Numbered from the stretch's first letter, positions 36,101 to 44,726 are shown. The stretch is DNA of 64,000 nucleotides from Porticoccaceae bacterium (GCA_029250825.1 JAQXEN010000050.1:62001-126000), one strand, 5' to 3'. Translations and numbers: made by a program. The notes: generated by a model not told the origin, from the sequence alone.

Positions 36101-36655
36101 AAAAATAGCCACTGCACGTTGATTTTGAAAATCATCAAACTCATCAACAAATATTATCTGGTAGCTGTTATCACCCACTTCGAACTTCAATTGGCGATAG
36201 CCGTTATTTTCATCAGTGAATGGTTCAAGCTGAGATATTAGATTTAACACCTCCTCGTTTGAGCAGAGCTGCGGAAGCAGGCTGCAAACGATTTCTGACG
36301 CAACAGCATCAATTGAATCCTCTCGCTTTACCACCCTCGAAAATACTGATGTCGGACCCAGCAGAGAATTCAGCGCGGAAAAGCGGGCACTGAAGAGTTC
36401 AACCTGTTCTGAACTAAAGGTATTGTTATGTAAATCAAGAGCCCCTTTGACAATGGGTTTGTAATATTGGTAATGCGAATCTAACGGAAGGCTATCTGCA
36501 TTACCTCCCCCTACCCTGTCAAGATCGGTATCGCCGCTCCATTGTTGAGATCCTGAAAAATCCTCAACTTCACTGGCAGCTAAATCTAGAGCAAGCAGAA
36601 ATACAAGGCTGGCTAGTAAAGATGACCACTTAAATAGCGGATAACTTAGTCTCAT
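33170..36655 (-). CDS. Large secreted multidomain protein: FG-GAP propeller, calcium-loop repeats, C-terminal dockerin-like module
   Basis: About 1161 residues, extracellular. I do not know its function. The signal peptide is LFKWSSLLASLVFLLALDLAAS (start MRLSYP at 36655, GGAAAG seven bases upstream; an ATG five codons earlier is in frame). Residues about 185-320 look like the C-terminal half of a gluzincin metallopeptidase (WWRDAQQEYLSAYL, then LVHDYGMKSVFLGFYDQY and WHEAFENTFGVSPSEF), but no HExxH is seen. Seven FG-GAP/VCBS motifs follow (DFNGDGYQDLIL, DINGDGFDDLLV and five more, 380-790), enough for a seven-bladed propeller. Thrombospondin type 3-like calcium loops (DSDxDGxxD) fill about 800-1040, and two dockerin-like repeats end the protein. 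Confidence 0.85.
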   Translation of the reverse strand: MRLSYPLFKWSSLLASLVFLLALDLAASEVEDFSGSQQWSGDTDLDRVGGGNADSLPLDSHYQYYKPIVKGALDLHNNTFSSEQVELFSARFSALNSLLGPTSVFSRVVKREDSIDAVASEIVCSLLPQLCSNEEVLNLISQLEPFTDENNGYRQLKFEVGDNSYQIIFVDEFDDFQNQRAVAIFRAYVEELIGGQLQTAKPIPDWWRDAQQEYLSAYLLSSMQLSQLFGTYHQRLKNDIPFLISNNAPLDILQGNYTSISEVGIIRLVHDYGMKSVFLGFYDQYRSSDNWHEAFENTFGVSPSEFSESLESDMRDGFDFAALREPNDLLDSLEQPWQQSGGSARALFDLAPLKLLASIPYANGDGCTNYLAMESHEFGDFNGDGYQDLILTADENNGAGCSAPTSVVAIYGAESYQPPVMVLVDEGALGGRDTVVADINGDGFDDLLVSGARHKDDSYAADSPSISGVHLYLGSETGLINYSLALDNQTLLDLNNMTSEFVTHGDIDGDSIEEFFLFGIGDGHAWPKPVVIDCDLSCVARHPSGFDADSYPNSGGVSIYNAVLVDLDGDEDLDILINLEVDPLYFDGSPFVSKRYAHAAYYQLEGSFDMSSAPVELDMGFRLDGNTEQPITDDNRILDPTASHYWESELIDLTGDHDIELVTLENNQFHISNARFLISLYSWNAENGQYQLADDQPEDTGASHDQNFRFNDLNGDSRLDIISTLKPGPLFEHAISLHQNLNSGWSLSKKSFSHFMQENNCNRIYTPDFDSDGNLDVIITCPRFDSLEIYYGKNQLLPDRDHDSIPDGQDRFPFIPIGDLLDSDSDGAPDDCDQNCIELGMSDDQDDDNDSVPDTEDTFSLDASESLDSDADGIGNNADADDDNDGILDIQELTDGTDPFDPLDLDSDHDGMPDLQDPDDDNDGVIDLHDAFPVDSSEISDLDSDGMGDNADTDDDNDGVPDTSDAFPLDQSEQFDSDSDGVGNNADAFPNNLLYSLDSDADGMPDLWEARYGLDLNDASDAASDSDNDGMAALGEFLAGTIPTGSLDIDGNGRYDALTDGLLILRGMFDLSGDALASGAVASDAVYSSSDEIAARISMLDDLVDIDGNGQIDALTDGLIILRYLFGLRDEMLVNGVIASDATMTSADEITAEIENLMPAL
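33173..33514 (-). repeat. Coding repeat: tandem dockerin-like module at the C-terminus of the 1161-residue protein
   Basis: Two 57-residue units, each beginning D-I-D-G-N-G-x-x-D-A-L-T-D-G-L and continuing ILR(G/Y)(M/L)F, then (S/N)G(A/V)(V/I)ASDA and a DEI helix. The loop with Asp at positions 1, 3, 5 and 9 resembles the calcium loop of type I dockerins. The same module is at the N-terminus of the neighbouring divergent gene. Confidence 0.85.
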
Positions 36656-36938
36656 AGCTATGCTTTCCATCAGATATTAGGAAAAGTCTAATTTGGTATA
36701 TTTCTAGCGAAATCTGAGCAATGTGAAATAGCTGCAATTTAATAGCCATCGACCAAAAGTGCTTTATAAGCACCACTTAGAGGTTACACTTATTATTTTA
36801 GTAACCATGCCAAAACCTCAGTAATCCTGCAAATTTAAATAGAAAGCTCTGGCCTGCAGCGCGGTCTATAGGCACAGCTTATTGGATTTACCAATCAGAC
36901 TTAGATAACCTTAACGTCTACTCTGAAGGCTGCTAGCA

Positions 36939-39173
36939 ATGAACGCCAGCTCAATAAAACACTTACCCGCCAAGCTATTATTGGCTCTCACATTAATTAT
37001 TGCCTCCACTATCAACAGCGCCCAGAACCCAGCGGATGCTGTAGTGGATATTGATATCGATGGCAATGGCAATCTAGATGCACTCACTGATGGGCTGCTT
37101 TCCCTAAGGTGGATGTTCGGTCTAAATAACACTGCTCTTACCGATGGCGTGATCGGATCCGGAGCTGTTTATACCACCTCGACAGCAATTGACTCGCGTC
37201 TGATCTCACTGGGCAACAAAGTGGATATCGACAGCGATGGTGAAGTGGACGCCCTCACCGATGGGTTGTTAATACTCCGCTATTTATTTGGGCTGCGCGG
37301 CGACAGTTTGATTGCCGGTGCCTTATCTGAGGGCAGTGATCGCTCTACGGTCAATCAAATTGAAGAGTATATGGCCAGTATAAGTGGAGTCGGGGCCATT
37401 GATTTGATCGACCTCTACTATGGCACCAAAACTCCTAACTCTGCGCCAGCGGCCCCAGACAATATTGAGTTAATAGACTCAAATACAAGGGTCTATGGAC
37501 AGTTAGAAGGTTTAACTCATGAGCCAACAGCAGCCCCAGGGGCCGGCAAGTTTGTTTTCAATCGCGTCTATCGCTCGTTTAAACATGGCTTGGAGTACGG
37601 GCAACAGTTTGGTGTCTTTGGATCTTGGCTGGGCTCCTTTGGCAATAACTCTATCGAGGGTGGCCTCTGGGTTAACCCTAAAACTGCAGGCCCTCACTAC
37701 TACCCTACCCTGCACCTTGCCGGGGTTGGTGACACCTACCACGCCTGCAATGATGTGCAAATGGGCAGCGGTCTCTATGAGCGCGTTATCGGTGATAAAT
37801 GGCTCACTATGATACAGATTTCGAATAAGGTGTTAACCGTTCCCGGGGTTAATATTGCCTTTGATATGGAGCAGCAACCCTTCGAGAACGATAACGGAAT
37901 TTGGATTGGCTCTGGGTGGAGTTACCTCAATCTCAACCACCCGCGTGAGTTTAAATTTTGGATGAGCTTTATCGAGTCCTATGATTATCAGGGCCCGATC
38001 AACGGCTACATGCCAGAGCACTTTAACTGGATCGATCCGGATAAAATCAGCGATGGTCGTTACGCGCAAAATCGGGCTAACTACGGCAATGACTTTGGCA
38101 CCTTTGCCACGCGAGGCTCCAGTGCAAACTGGGGTAATGGCAATGAAAGGATTGGCCTCTCAGCCTATAGTCTTGGGGATGACCGCTATTACGTGCCGGT
38201 GGCTAATCTACCGGATGCCAAGGAGCGAGAGTATCTCTTGGCTCATCCCCAAAGGATTGAAATCGATGCAATGGAGAACTTTTCGGCGGCGCTGAGAACC
38301 AACAATCTCACCGAAACGCTTATTCCTTCCGAGGACCTAGAGCTTATCAATGTCTATCAGAGTACTCACAACCAGCTGAAATTAATCGAAGATATAGCCG
38401 GGCAAGAGCATCGCTTTATGATTGTGCCTTCCTACAGTATTGGTTTTGATAACCTTGGGGGCTTCGTGCAATGGGATCACTCCACCGAGGCCGCCAGAGA
38501 GGCACAGCGTCAACAGAACGGTTATCTTTATGTGCGCAAACTAACCGATAAATGGGTGGTAGAAGACGGCGCCAGCGATGACTATAAAAATCATCCTCAC
38601 AGCTATCAGACAGAATTGATTGCCCCCCCTGATGATCTGGTGCGGGTACCCAGAGTCAACCATCGGTTTTTTAATTATAAAGAACGAGATACCAGCCATC
38701 CGGATTTTAACAACTGGGATACCAACGGCAAAACTCGCTACCAAAAAGTCCTGCAGAATGGCTCAGTGGCAACCTATGTGTGGTTTAAGTTTATTGAGCA
38801 ACCTGCGGTAAAAACCGCTCAGCAAAACCACCCGGAGATCTATACAGAGACTTATCTGGAGGAGCTGCAATCCTACATAGAAACCCTCCACACAACGGTG
38901 AATCAGAACTCCCAGACCAATCCCAGCGATCCCGTGTTTATCAACTATCGCGGTGGCGATAATCCGGAGGATCAAGCCCCCCATCTGGCACGATTGGATC
39001 CGGGCCAGCTAGTAGAGCCGGAGAGCGGTTTTGAGTTGGGCTATGTGCCCGTAGTGATCAGTGTCTACCATCCTCAGCAATACAGTGACAATGGTGTTGG
39101 GATACTCACCGAGCCACACGCAGACTGCTCCAATGGGAATTGGACCAATAGTTACCACCCAGATATTGAGTGA
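36939..39173 (+). CDS. Secreted protein of unknown function with N-terminal dockerin-like module
   Basis: 744 residues, not recognised beyond its first 150. The signal peptide is KLLLALTLIIASTINSAQ (residues about 12-29). Residues 39-150 hold two dockerin-like repeats, and a short linker follows (TPNSAPAAPDN). The remaining 580 residues form a large globular region rich in Trp, Tyr, His, Asn and Asp, as in carbohydrate-active enzymes: FVFNRVYRSFKHGLEYG, NLNHPREFKFWMSFIESYDYQGPINGYMPEHFNW (split), NWGNGNERIGLSAYSLGD and GGFVQWDHSTEAAREAQ. I could not assign it to a named family. It is divergent from the 1161-residue gene across a 283 bp gap and reads toward tRNA-Arg. Confidence 0.8.
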   Translation: MNASSIKHLPAKLLLALTLIIASTINSAQNPADAVVDIDIDGNGNLDALTDGLLSLRWMFGLNNTALTDGVIGSGAVYTTSTAIDSRLISLGNKVDIDSDGEVDALTDGLLILRYLFGLRGDSLIAGALSEGSDRSTVNQIEEYMASISGVGAIDLIDLYYGTKTPNSAPAAPDNIELIDSNTRVYGQLEGLTHEPTAAPGAGKFVFNRVYRSFKHGLEYGQQFGVFGSWLGSFGNNSIEGGLWVNPKTAGPHYYPTLHLAGVGDTYHACNDVQMGSGLYERVIGDKWLTMIQISNKVLTVPGVNIAFDMEQQPFENDNGIWIGSGWSYLNLNHPREFKFWMSFIESYDYQGPINGYMPEHFNWIDPDKISDGRYAQNRANYGNDFGTFATRGSSANWGNGNERIGLSAYSLGDDRYYVPVANLPDAKEREYLLAHPQRIEIDAMENFSAALRTNNLTETLIPSEDLELINVYQSTHNQLKLIEDIAGQEHRFMIVPSYSIGFDNLGGFVQWDHSTEAAREAQRQQNGYLYVRKLTDKWVVEDGASDDYKNHPHSYQTELIAPPDDLVRVPRVNHRFFNYKERDTSHPDFNNWDTNGKTRYQKVLQNGSVATYVWFKFIEQPAVKTAQQNHPEIYTETYLEELQSYIETLHTTVNQNSQTNPSDPVFINYRGGDNPEDQAPHLARLDPGQLVEPESGFELGYVPVVISVYHPQQYSDNGVGILTEPHADCSNGNWTNSYHPDIE
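37053..37388 (+). repeat. Coding repeat: tandem dockerin-like module at the N-terminus of the 744-residue protein
   Basis: Units start DIDGNGNLDALTDGLLSLRWMFGL and DIDSDGEVDALTDGLLILRYLFGL (given in parts in the protein entry) and are clearly homologous to the two units at 33173-33514. The nucleotide core GATGCACTCACTGATGG-type is also similar. Confidence 0.85.
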
Positions 39174-39363
39174 TGAAATAAAACAAATGGGTTAAAAAGC
39201 ACTTAATAGAGCCAAGTGGCTCCAACAGCTAAAATTTAATTGGCGGCACCACAGGTGATTTTCCAGTACCAAATAGACTGCCCCTGCAGCCTAAACCCCC
39301 TTTTAGTTCAGTTATCTTCTAAGACTAAGGGTAACAATTGGCGCTATAAGGCGCGTGCCAGTG

Positions 39364-39391
39364 TTAACTTCCCCTGGCTTTTAGCTATAAT
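39364..39391 (+). promoter_or_regulatory. tRNA-Arg promoter
   Basis: TTAACT, 16-base spacer, perfect TATAAT, then the discriminator GCCCGCGC. The -10 ends eight bases before the tRNA 5' end, so the primary transcript has almost no leader. Confidence 0.65.
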
Positions 39392-39399
39392 GCCCGCGC

Positions 39400-39475
39400 C
39401 TCCCCTTGGTGAAATTGGATATCACGCTAGCCTCCTAAGCTTGAATTTCAGGTTCGACTCCTGAAGGGGAGACCA
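39400..39475 (+). tRNA. tRNA-Arg (anticodon CCT)
   Basis: 76 bases. Acceptor CTCCCCT pairs with AGGGGAG, and the CCA end is encoded. The anticodon loop CTCCTAA places CCT at 39434-39436 (reads AGG); the anticodon stem CTAGC/GCTTG has one T-T mismatch. The T arm is TCAGGTTCGACTCCTGA. The rsmE start follows 14 bases later. Confidence 0.93.
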
Positions 39476-39489
39476 TTACAATCCACGCC

Positions 39490-40200
39490 ATGAATCTTCT
39501 CCTCCTAAAGCCAGAACAAGTCACTCAGCAGACCGCCAAAGTCAGCGGTCGCCAGCTCGAGAATTTAACCGCGGTTCAGCGTGCTCAGGTTGGGGATTCA
39601 GTGCGCATAGGACTGCTCAATGGCCTTATGGGAGAGGCGATTATCAGCGCCCTCAGCAGTACCCAAGCAACTCTTGAAATCAACCTAGATACCCCGCCAC
39701 CGCCGGTTACGCCCCTGAGTCTGATACTGGCACTGCCGCGACCTAAAATGCTGCGCCGAACATTGCAGAGCATTGCCGCGATGGGGATTAAGGAAATCTA
39801 TCTGGTGAATTCCAGTCGTGTGGAAAAGAGCTTTTGGCAGTCGCCATTTCTGCAACCTCAGGCCATTGAAGAACAGCTTATTCTAGGGCTGGAACAGGCG
39901 CGAGACACGCTGATGCCCAACCTGCATATGCGCAAGCGCTTTAAACCCTTTGTGGAAGACGAGCTGGGGGAGATTATTAAAGGCAGCAAGGCGCTGGTGG
40001 CCCATCCAGTGACCGAGGTACCCTGCCCGATTAACTGCACTTCGCCGGTAACATTGGCTATCGGCCCTGAAGGGGGATTTATTCCCTACGAAGTAGAGCT
40101 GCTGCGCTCGGTGGGTTTTGACGCGGTTCATCTTGGCCCGCGCATCCTTAGGGTTGAGGTCGCGGTACCCGCTCTTATTTCGCGGCTGTTCCCCGCCTAG
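39490..40200 (+). CDS. rsmE: 16S rRNA (uracil-1498-N3)-methyltransferase
   Basis: SPOUT methyltransferase that methylates U1498 of 16S rRNA. The knot motifs are [39 protein letters not shown] (split, residues about 75-115), LAIGPEGGF and [20 protein letters not shown] at the C-terminus. Most relatives have LRTETA where this has LRVEVA. The N-terminal PUA-like part contains the family's HH-poor variant. 236 residues. Its stop overlaps the convergent ygiQ stop by four bases. Confidence 0.93.
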   Translation: MNLLLLKPEQVTQQTAKVSGRQLENLTAVQRAQVGDSVRIGLLNGLMGEAIISALSSTQATLEINLDTPPPPVTPLSLILALPRPKMLRRTLQSIAAMGIKEIYLVNSSRVEKSFWQSPFLQPQAIEEQLILGLEQARDTLMPNLHMRKRFKPFVEDELGEIIKGSKALVAHPVTEVPCPINCTSPVTLAIGPEGGFIPYEVELLRSVGFDAVHLGPRILRVEVAVPALISRLFPA

Positions 40201-42398
40201 CGACGACGGGGTTTGGTGCGTGATGAACGAGGCTGGGCCTTGAGTTTTGGCCGTGTTTTAGTGCTTTCACGACGCATCACTTCTTTTTCACGACGGGACT
40301 CACCGGGAACCAAGAACCCATCGCCACTGCCGATCAAGTCTGCGCGACCCATACGGCGCAGAGCTTTGCGCAGCATAGGCCAGTTCTCAGCATCGTGGTA
40401 TCGGAGAAATGCCTTGTGCAGGGTTCGCTGCTCCTGAGTTTTGGCACTGAAAATCTGCTCGCTATTGTTCTTGCCCAGCGGCTTGAGCGGATTCTTCTCG
40501 GTGTAGTACATGGTAGTGGCCGAGGCCATGGGTGAGGGATAGAAACTCTGCACCTGATCCACTCGAAAACCATTGGCCTTCAGCCACAGACCCAGCGCCA
40601 TCATATCTTCGTTGGTTGAACCCGGGTGCGCCGAAATAAAGTAAGGAATCAAATACTGCTTTTTCCCCGCCTCTTTTGAGAAGCGTTCAAACATCTCTTT
40701 AAATTCATAGTAGCTGCCCATCCCCGGCTTCATCATCTTCGACAGGGGTCCGTCCTCAGAGTGCTCTGGGGCAATCTTTAGGTAGCCACCCACATGATGT
40801 GTCACCAGCTCTTTAACATACTCGGGATCCAGAACAGCTAAGTCATAACGCAGGCCCGAGGCCACCACAACCTTCTTTACACCAGGCAACTCGCGGGTTT
40901 TACGGTATAGCTGGGTGGTGTGCTTGTGATCTGTTTCCAAATTGACACAGACTGAGGGATAGACACAGGAGGGACGTCTGCAGGTCTCTTCAATCTTTTT
41001 ATCTTTGCAATTCAGGCGATACATATTAGCGGTGGGTCCGCCGAGATCAGAGATCACACCGGTAAAGCCTGGCGTCAGATCACGGATTTTTTCAACCTCA
41101 TTCAAAATCGACTCTTCTGAGCGACTCTGAATAATGCGCCCTTCGTGCTCAGTAATGGAACAAAAAGTACAGCCGCCAAAACAGCCGCGCATAATATTCA
41201 CCGAGAAGCGAATCATGTCATAGGCGGGAATTTTGGCATCCCCATAGGTGGGATGGGGAACGCGCTTGTAGGGCTGGTCAAAGACCCAGTCCAGCTCTTC
41301 CGTTTCCAGAGGAATCGGCGGCGGGTTGACCCAGATATCATTGCGCCCCTGCCGCTGCACTAGGGGACGGGCATTGCCGGGATTGGTCTCCCGATGAAAG
41401 ATACGGTCCGCATGGGCGTAGAGCACCGGATCCGCTGTCACCTCATCAAAAGATGGCATGCGAATATAGGTGGAGTTGGGATCGGTCTTGATCGCCTGCG
41501 TGTCGGGAATAATCGACAGCACCTGTTCCTCACTGCCGCTGACGCCACCGGCTGCCTCAGCACTGGCGCAGCTCTCGGCTTTTTGAGACTGCATACGTAT
41601 CTCTTTGGCGTCAGCATTGTCCGAGGGCTTCGACATCTCGTAGGGGTTTTTCTGTTTCTTCAAACGACCCGGCTGATCGACACTGGTGGAGTCGATCTCT
41701 TTCCAGCCCTTGGGAATACTGCGGCACATAAAGGCGCTGCCACGAAGATCGGTGATATCGCGAATATTCTCGCCCTTGGCCAATCTGTGAGTGAGTTCAA
41801 CCATAGCCCGTTCAGCGTTGCCATAGAGCAGAATATCGGCAGTGGAGTCGATCAGTACTGAACGCTTAACCGACTCTGACCAGTAGTCATAGTGGGCCAG
41901 ACGACGCAGGCTAGCCTCGATACCACCGGCAACCACTGGCACATCGCCAAACGCCTCACGGCACTTTTGGGTATAAACGGTAACCGCACGATCCGGGCGC
42001 TTGCCACCGAGATCTCCAGCGGTGTAGGCATCATCATGGCGCAGACGGCGATCGGCTGTGTAGCGATTGATCATCGAATCCATATTGCCAGCGGTGACAC
42101 CAAAGTAGAGATTTGGTTTGCCCAGCGCCCTAAAGCTCTCGGCATCGCGCCAGTCTGGCTGGGAAATAATCCCCACTCGATAACCCTGAGCCTCAAGCAC
42201 ACGGCCAATTACAGCCATGCCAAAGCTTGGGTGATCTACATAGGCATCTCCGGTAACCAAGATGACATCGCAGCTATCCCAGCCCAGCTGATCCATCTCT
42301 TCGCGAGACATGGGCAGAAAGGGTGTTGGAAGCAAACATTCAGCCCAGTATTTGGGATAGTCGTAGAGTGCTGTCGGTGGTCTGGGAGCTGCTGCCAT
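40197..42398 (-). CDS. YgiQ family radical SAM protein
   Basis: Large radical S-adenosylmethionine protein of unknown substrate. The N-terminal B12-binding-like domain starts with [34 protein letters not shown] (split), characteristic of YgiQ. The radical SAM cysteines are in [16 protein letters not shown] (C-x3-C-x2-C). [18 protein letters not shown] and [17 protein letters not shown] follow. A polar stretch at about 260-305 ([28 protein letters not shown]) interrupts the conserved part. The C-terminus is basic and likely disordered. 733 residues, family length. Confidence 0.93.
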   Translation of the reverse strand: MAAAPRPPTALYDYPKYWAECLLPTPFLPMSREEMDQLGWDSCDVILVTGDAYVDHPSFGMAVIGRVLEAQGYRVGIISQPDWRDAESFRALGKPNLYFGVTAGNMDSMINRYTADRRLRHDDAYTAGDLGGKRPDRAVTVYTQKCREAFGDVPVVAGGIEASLRRLAHYDYWSESVKRSVLIDSTADILLYGNAERAMVELTHRLAKGENIRDITDLRGSAFMCRSIPKGWKEIDSTSVDQPGRLKKQKNPYEMSKPSDNADAKEIRMQSQKAESCASAEAAGGVSGSEEQVLSIIPDTQAIKTDPNSTYIRMPSFDEVTADPVLYAHADRIFHRETNPGNARPLVQRQGRNDIWVNPPPIPLETEELDWVFDQPYKRVPHPTYGDAKIPAYDMIRFSVNIMRGCFGGCTFCSITEHEGRIIQSRSEESILNEVEKIRDLTPGFTGVISDLGGPTANMYRLNCKDKKIEETCRRPSCVYPSVCVNLETDHKHTTQLYRKTRELPGVKKVVVASGLRYDLAVLDPEYVKELVTHHVGGYLKIAPEHSEDGPLSKMMKPGMGSYYEFKEMFERFSKEAGKKQYLIPYFISAHPGSTNEDMMALGLWLKANGFRVDQVQSFYPSPMASATTMYYTEKNPLKPLGKNNSEQIFSAKTQEQRTLHKAFLRYHDAENWPMLRKALRRMGRADLIGSGDGFLVPGESRREKEVMRRESTKTRPKLKAQPRSSRTKPRRR

Positions 42399-42552
42399 GG
42401 CGTATATATGCTTCTATGTGAGGGTTTTAAAGGCCGCCATTATAGCCGAATTTAGGCGCTCAAGAACGACTGATTTGAATCTTGTCAAATCAGGGTCTAG
42501 GTTTGCCCTACGGATCCCTTTGTCGAGCCTCAAACGGAACCCACACAAAGTG

Positions 42553-42578
42553 TAAATGATAACGATTATTATTAACAT
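42553..42578 (+). promoter_or_regulatory. Fur box upstream of feoAB
   Basis: AAATGATAACGATTATTATTAA closely matches the Fur consensus GATAATGATAATCATTATC and lies 55-80 bases before the feoA ATG. Repression by Fe(II)-Fur is expected, giving induction of ferrous iron uptake when iron is low. Confidence 0.75.
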
Positions 42579-42632
42579 TTAGCCAATTTCGGCGTACAAT
42601 CAGCCTTTATCAGCCGATGGAATCGAGCAGCA

Positions 42633-42857
42633 ATGACACTCTGGGATCTCAAACAAGGCACATCAGCCACCGTTGACAGCTTTTGCAGCGGACTGCAAAG
42701 CGAGTATCGCACCCGCCTTAGCGAACTGGGATTCCATCCAGGAGAGCTTATCGCCTGCGTTCTCAGCCCCAGACTCGGCGCCCCCAAGCTCTACCGAGTA
42801 AACAATACGGTCTATTCCCTCGATGATAGCGTCGCGTCGATGATTATTATCGCCTAA
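42633..42857 (+). CDS. feoA: Ferrous iron transport protein A
   Basis: A 74-residue SH3-like protein that assists FeoB. It opens MTLWDLKQGTSATVDSF and contains RTRLSELGFHPGELIACVL and a C-terminal YSLDDSVASMIII, the FeoA pattern (L-x-E-L-G-F/(M)-x-x-G). It lies 15 bases before feoB, under a Fur box. Confidence 0.92.
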   Translation: MTLWDLKQGTSATVDSFCSGLQSEYRTRLSELGFHPGELIACVLSPRLGAPKLYRVNNTVYSLDDSVASMIIIA

Positions 42858-42872
42858 CAGAGTGATCCACAC

Positions 42873-44726
42873 TTGATCTCCAAAACAATCCTTATCGGTA
42901 GTCCCAACTCAGGTAAAAGCCTGCTGTTTAATCGGCTTACCGGACTCAATCAAAAAGTCGCTAACTTTCCCGGCATAACCGTAAATATCAGCTCCGGTAA
43001 AAGTATTGCTGATCCCGAACAGCTAGTGATGGATTTCCCCGGGGTCTATTCTCTGCGTGCGATTTCCGCCGAAGAATCCATATCAGTGGATGCGTTTAAC
43101 GCTGGTATTAAAGATCCAGATATAAGCACGATTGTCTGCGTAGTCGATAGCACCCGACTTGAGAAAGGACTGATTTTTGCTCTTCAGGTCATTAACGCCT
43201 GCGCCGAACAGAATAAACCGGTGGTGATTGCCGCCAATATGGCCGATGTTCTGGACAGCCACGGTATGAGCATGGATGCCGAGGGGCTGAGTGCCGCGCT
43301 CAAGGTTCCAGTAGTTGCCATTTCCGCTAAAACCGGTCTCGGCCTAGACCAGCTTCAAGGGTTGATCGCCAGTCATCGCAACAGCCCAAGCCCCTACACA
43401 GGCGATATAGAAAACAGCGATATTATCGCCACGGACGATTCCATTGTTCATCGTCAGGCACAGCAGTTGGCCGCCACCTTTGGCCCCAAGGGCGACCTGT
43501 TAATTAACTCCCAAACGCGTCTCGACCAGTTTTTCCTCCATTCAGTGTTTGGTGGTCTGAGCTTTGTTTTTATTATGTTTCTGTTGTTTCAAAGCATCTT
43601 TACCTGGGCCGCACCGATTATGGATGGGGTTGAGGGTCTCTTGCAGTTTGCCGCCGGCGTGGTTCTTCCACTGTTACCCAGTGGTGCCATCAGTGACTTT
43701 GTCGCGGACGCACTGTTTGGAGGGATAGGTGCCTTTTTGGTCTTTGTGCCGCAGATATTTATCCTCACACTGGTGGTCGGCATGCTCGAAGACAGCGGCT
43801 ATCTGGCCCGCGCCGCGGTTATCTGCCATAAACCACTGCGTATCTTTGGCCTTACCGGCAAGAGTTTTATCCCTATGCTATCCAGCGTAGCTTGCGCTAT
43901 TCCCGGTATTTATGCCGCGCGTACCGTGGATTCGCCGCGCAAGCGCTGGCTTACCTATCTGGCGATACCCCTGATGCCCTGCTCCGCCCGACTGCCTGTT
44001 TACAGCCTCTTAATTGCCGCGTTTATTCCCGCCACTGGTGCCTTTGGCGGTGTGATTGGCTGGCAGGGCCTGGCCATGGTGAGTATTTATCTATTTGGCA
44101 TTCTCTGCGGTCTTTTGGTTACTGCTCTGGTGTCGCGAAGCAATGCGGCACTGCAAACTGATCTGCCCTTTGTGCTGGAAATGCCTCCCTATCGCCTGCC
44201 CTCATGGAAGCCATTACTGCGCAATGCCTGGGATCGCAGCAAGCACTTTGTCACCAAGGCCGGTAAGGTTATCTTTGCTGTCACAGTGGTAATTTGGGTG
44301 CTGGGTTATTTCCCTAATCAGGGTGCTGATCTCGGTGAGTCCTGGCTCGGCGCGATGGGTAAACTTATCGAGCCAGCCTTTGCGCCCTTTGGTCTCGATT
44401 GGAAATATGGCGTGGCGATACTGACCTCGTTTCTTGCCCGTGAAGTCTTTGTCGGTACCCTCGGCACTCTCTTTGGCATCGAAGGCGGCGAAGAAAATGT
44501 TATCTCTCTGGTTGCCCATATCCAAAATAGCGGCCTGCCAATTGGCGCTGGTTTTGCCCTGTTGGTGTTCTTTTCCATTGCCCTGCAATGCGTTTCGACT
44601 CTGGCGGTATTGCGCCGCGAGACTGGCTCCTGGAGACTGCCAACACAGCTCTTTATCAGCTACAGTATTTTTGCCTATGTGGCGGCCTGGCTAACCTTTG
44701 TAATTGTTCAAGGCATTGCCGGTTAA
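42873..44726 (+). CDS. feoB: Ferrous iron transporter FeoB, short form
   Basis: Inner-membrane Fe(II) uptake protein with an N-terminal G domain. G1 is GSPNSGKS (9-16), G3 is DFPG, G4 is NMAD and G5 is SAKTG. The gate motifs are EDSGYLARAAV and LARGVFVGTL-like FLAREVFVGTL with CAIPGIYAARTV, and there are about 8-9 membrane segments. At 617 residues it is about 150 shorter than E. coli FeoB, missing mainly the cytoplasmic spacer and C-terminal extension. The start is TTG; no ATG in frame precedes G1. No feoC follows. Downstream is pabB. Confidence 0.93.
   Translation: MISKTILIGSPNSGKSLLFNRLTGLNQKVANFPGITVNISSGKSIADPEQLVMDFPGVYSLRAISAEESISVDAFNAGIKDPDISTIVCVVDSTRLEKGLIFALQVINACAEQNKPVVIAANMADVLDSHGMSMDAEGLSAALKVPVVAISAKTGLGLDQLQGLIASHRNSPSPYTGDIENSDIIATDDSIVHRQAQQLAATFGPKGDLLINSQTRLDQFFLHSVFGGLSFVFIMFLLFQSIFTWAAPIMDGVEGLLQFAAGVVLPLLPSGAISDFVADALFGGIGAFLVFVPQIFILTLVVGMLEDSGYLARAAVICHKPLRIFGLTGKSFIPMLSSVACAIPGIYAARTVDSPRKRWLTYLAIPLMPCSARLPVYSLLIAAFIPATGAFGGVIGWQGLAMVSIYLFGILCGLLVTALVSRSNAALQTDLPFVLEMPPYRLPSWKPLLRNAWDRSKHFVTKAGKVIFAVTVVIWVLGYFPNQGADLGESWLGAMGKLIEPAFAPFGLDWKYGVAILTSFLAREVFVGTLGTLFGIEGGEENVISLVAHIQNSGLPIGAGFALLVFFSIALQCVSTLAVLRRETGSWRLPTQLFISYSIFAYVAAWLTFVIVQGIAG

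Noticed and set aside
39210-39223. GAGCCAAGTGGCTC hairpin as terminator of the 744-residue gene
   Set aside because: A 6 bp stem without a following T run; not convincing as a rho-independent terminator.
31360-39475. Integration att repeats from tRNA-Ser or tRNA-Arg 3' ends
   Set aside because: By eye I found no second copy of either tRNA 3' segment inside the island, and no integrase. A computed search for imperfect repeats could still reveal one.
41892-42455. 187-codon open frame antisense to ygiQ
   Set aside because: Lies almost entirely within the conserved N-terminal part of ygiQ and lacks any recognisable domain.
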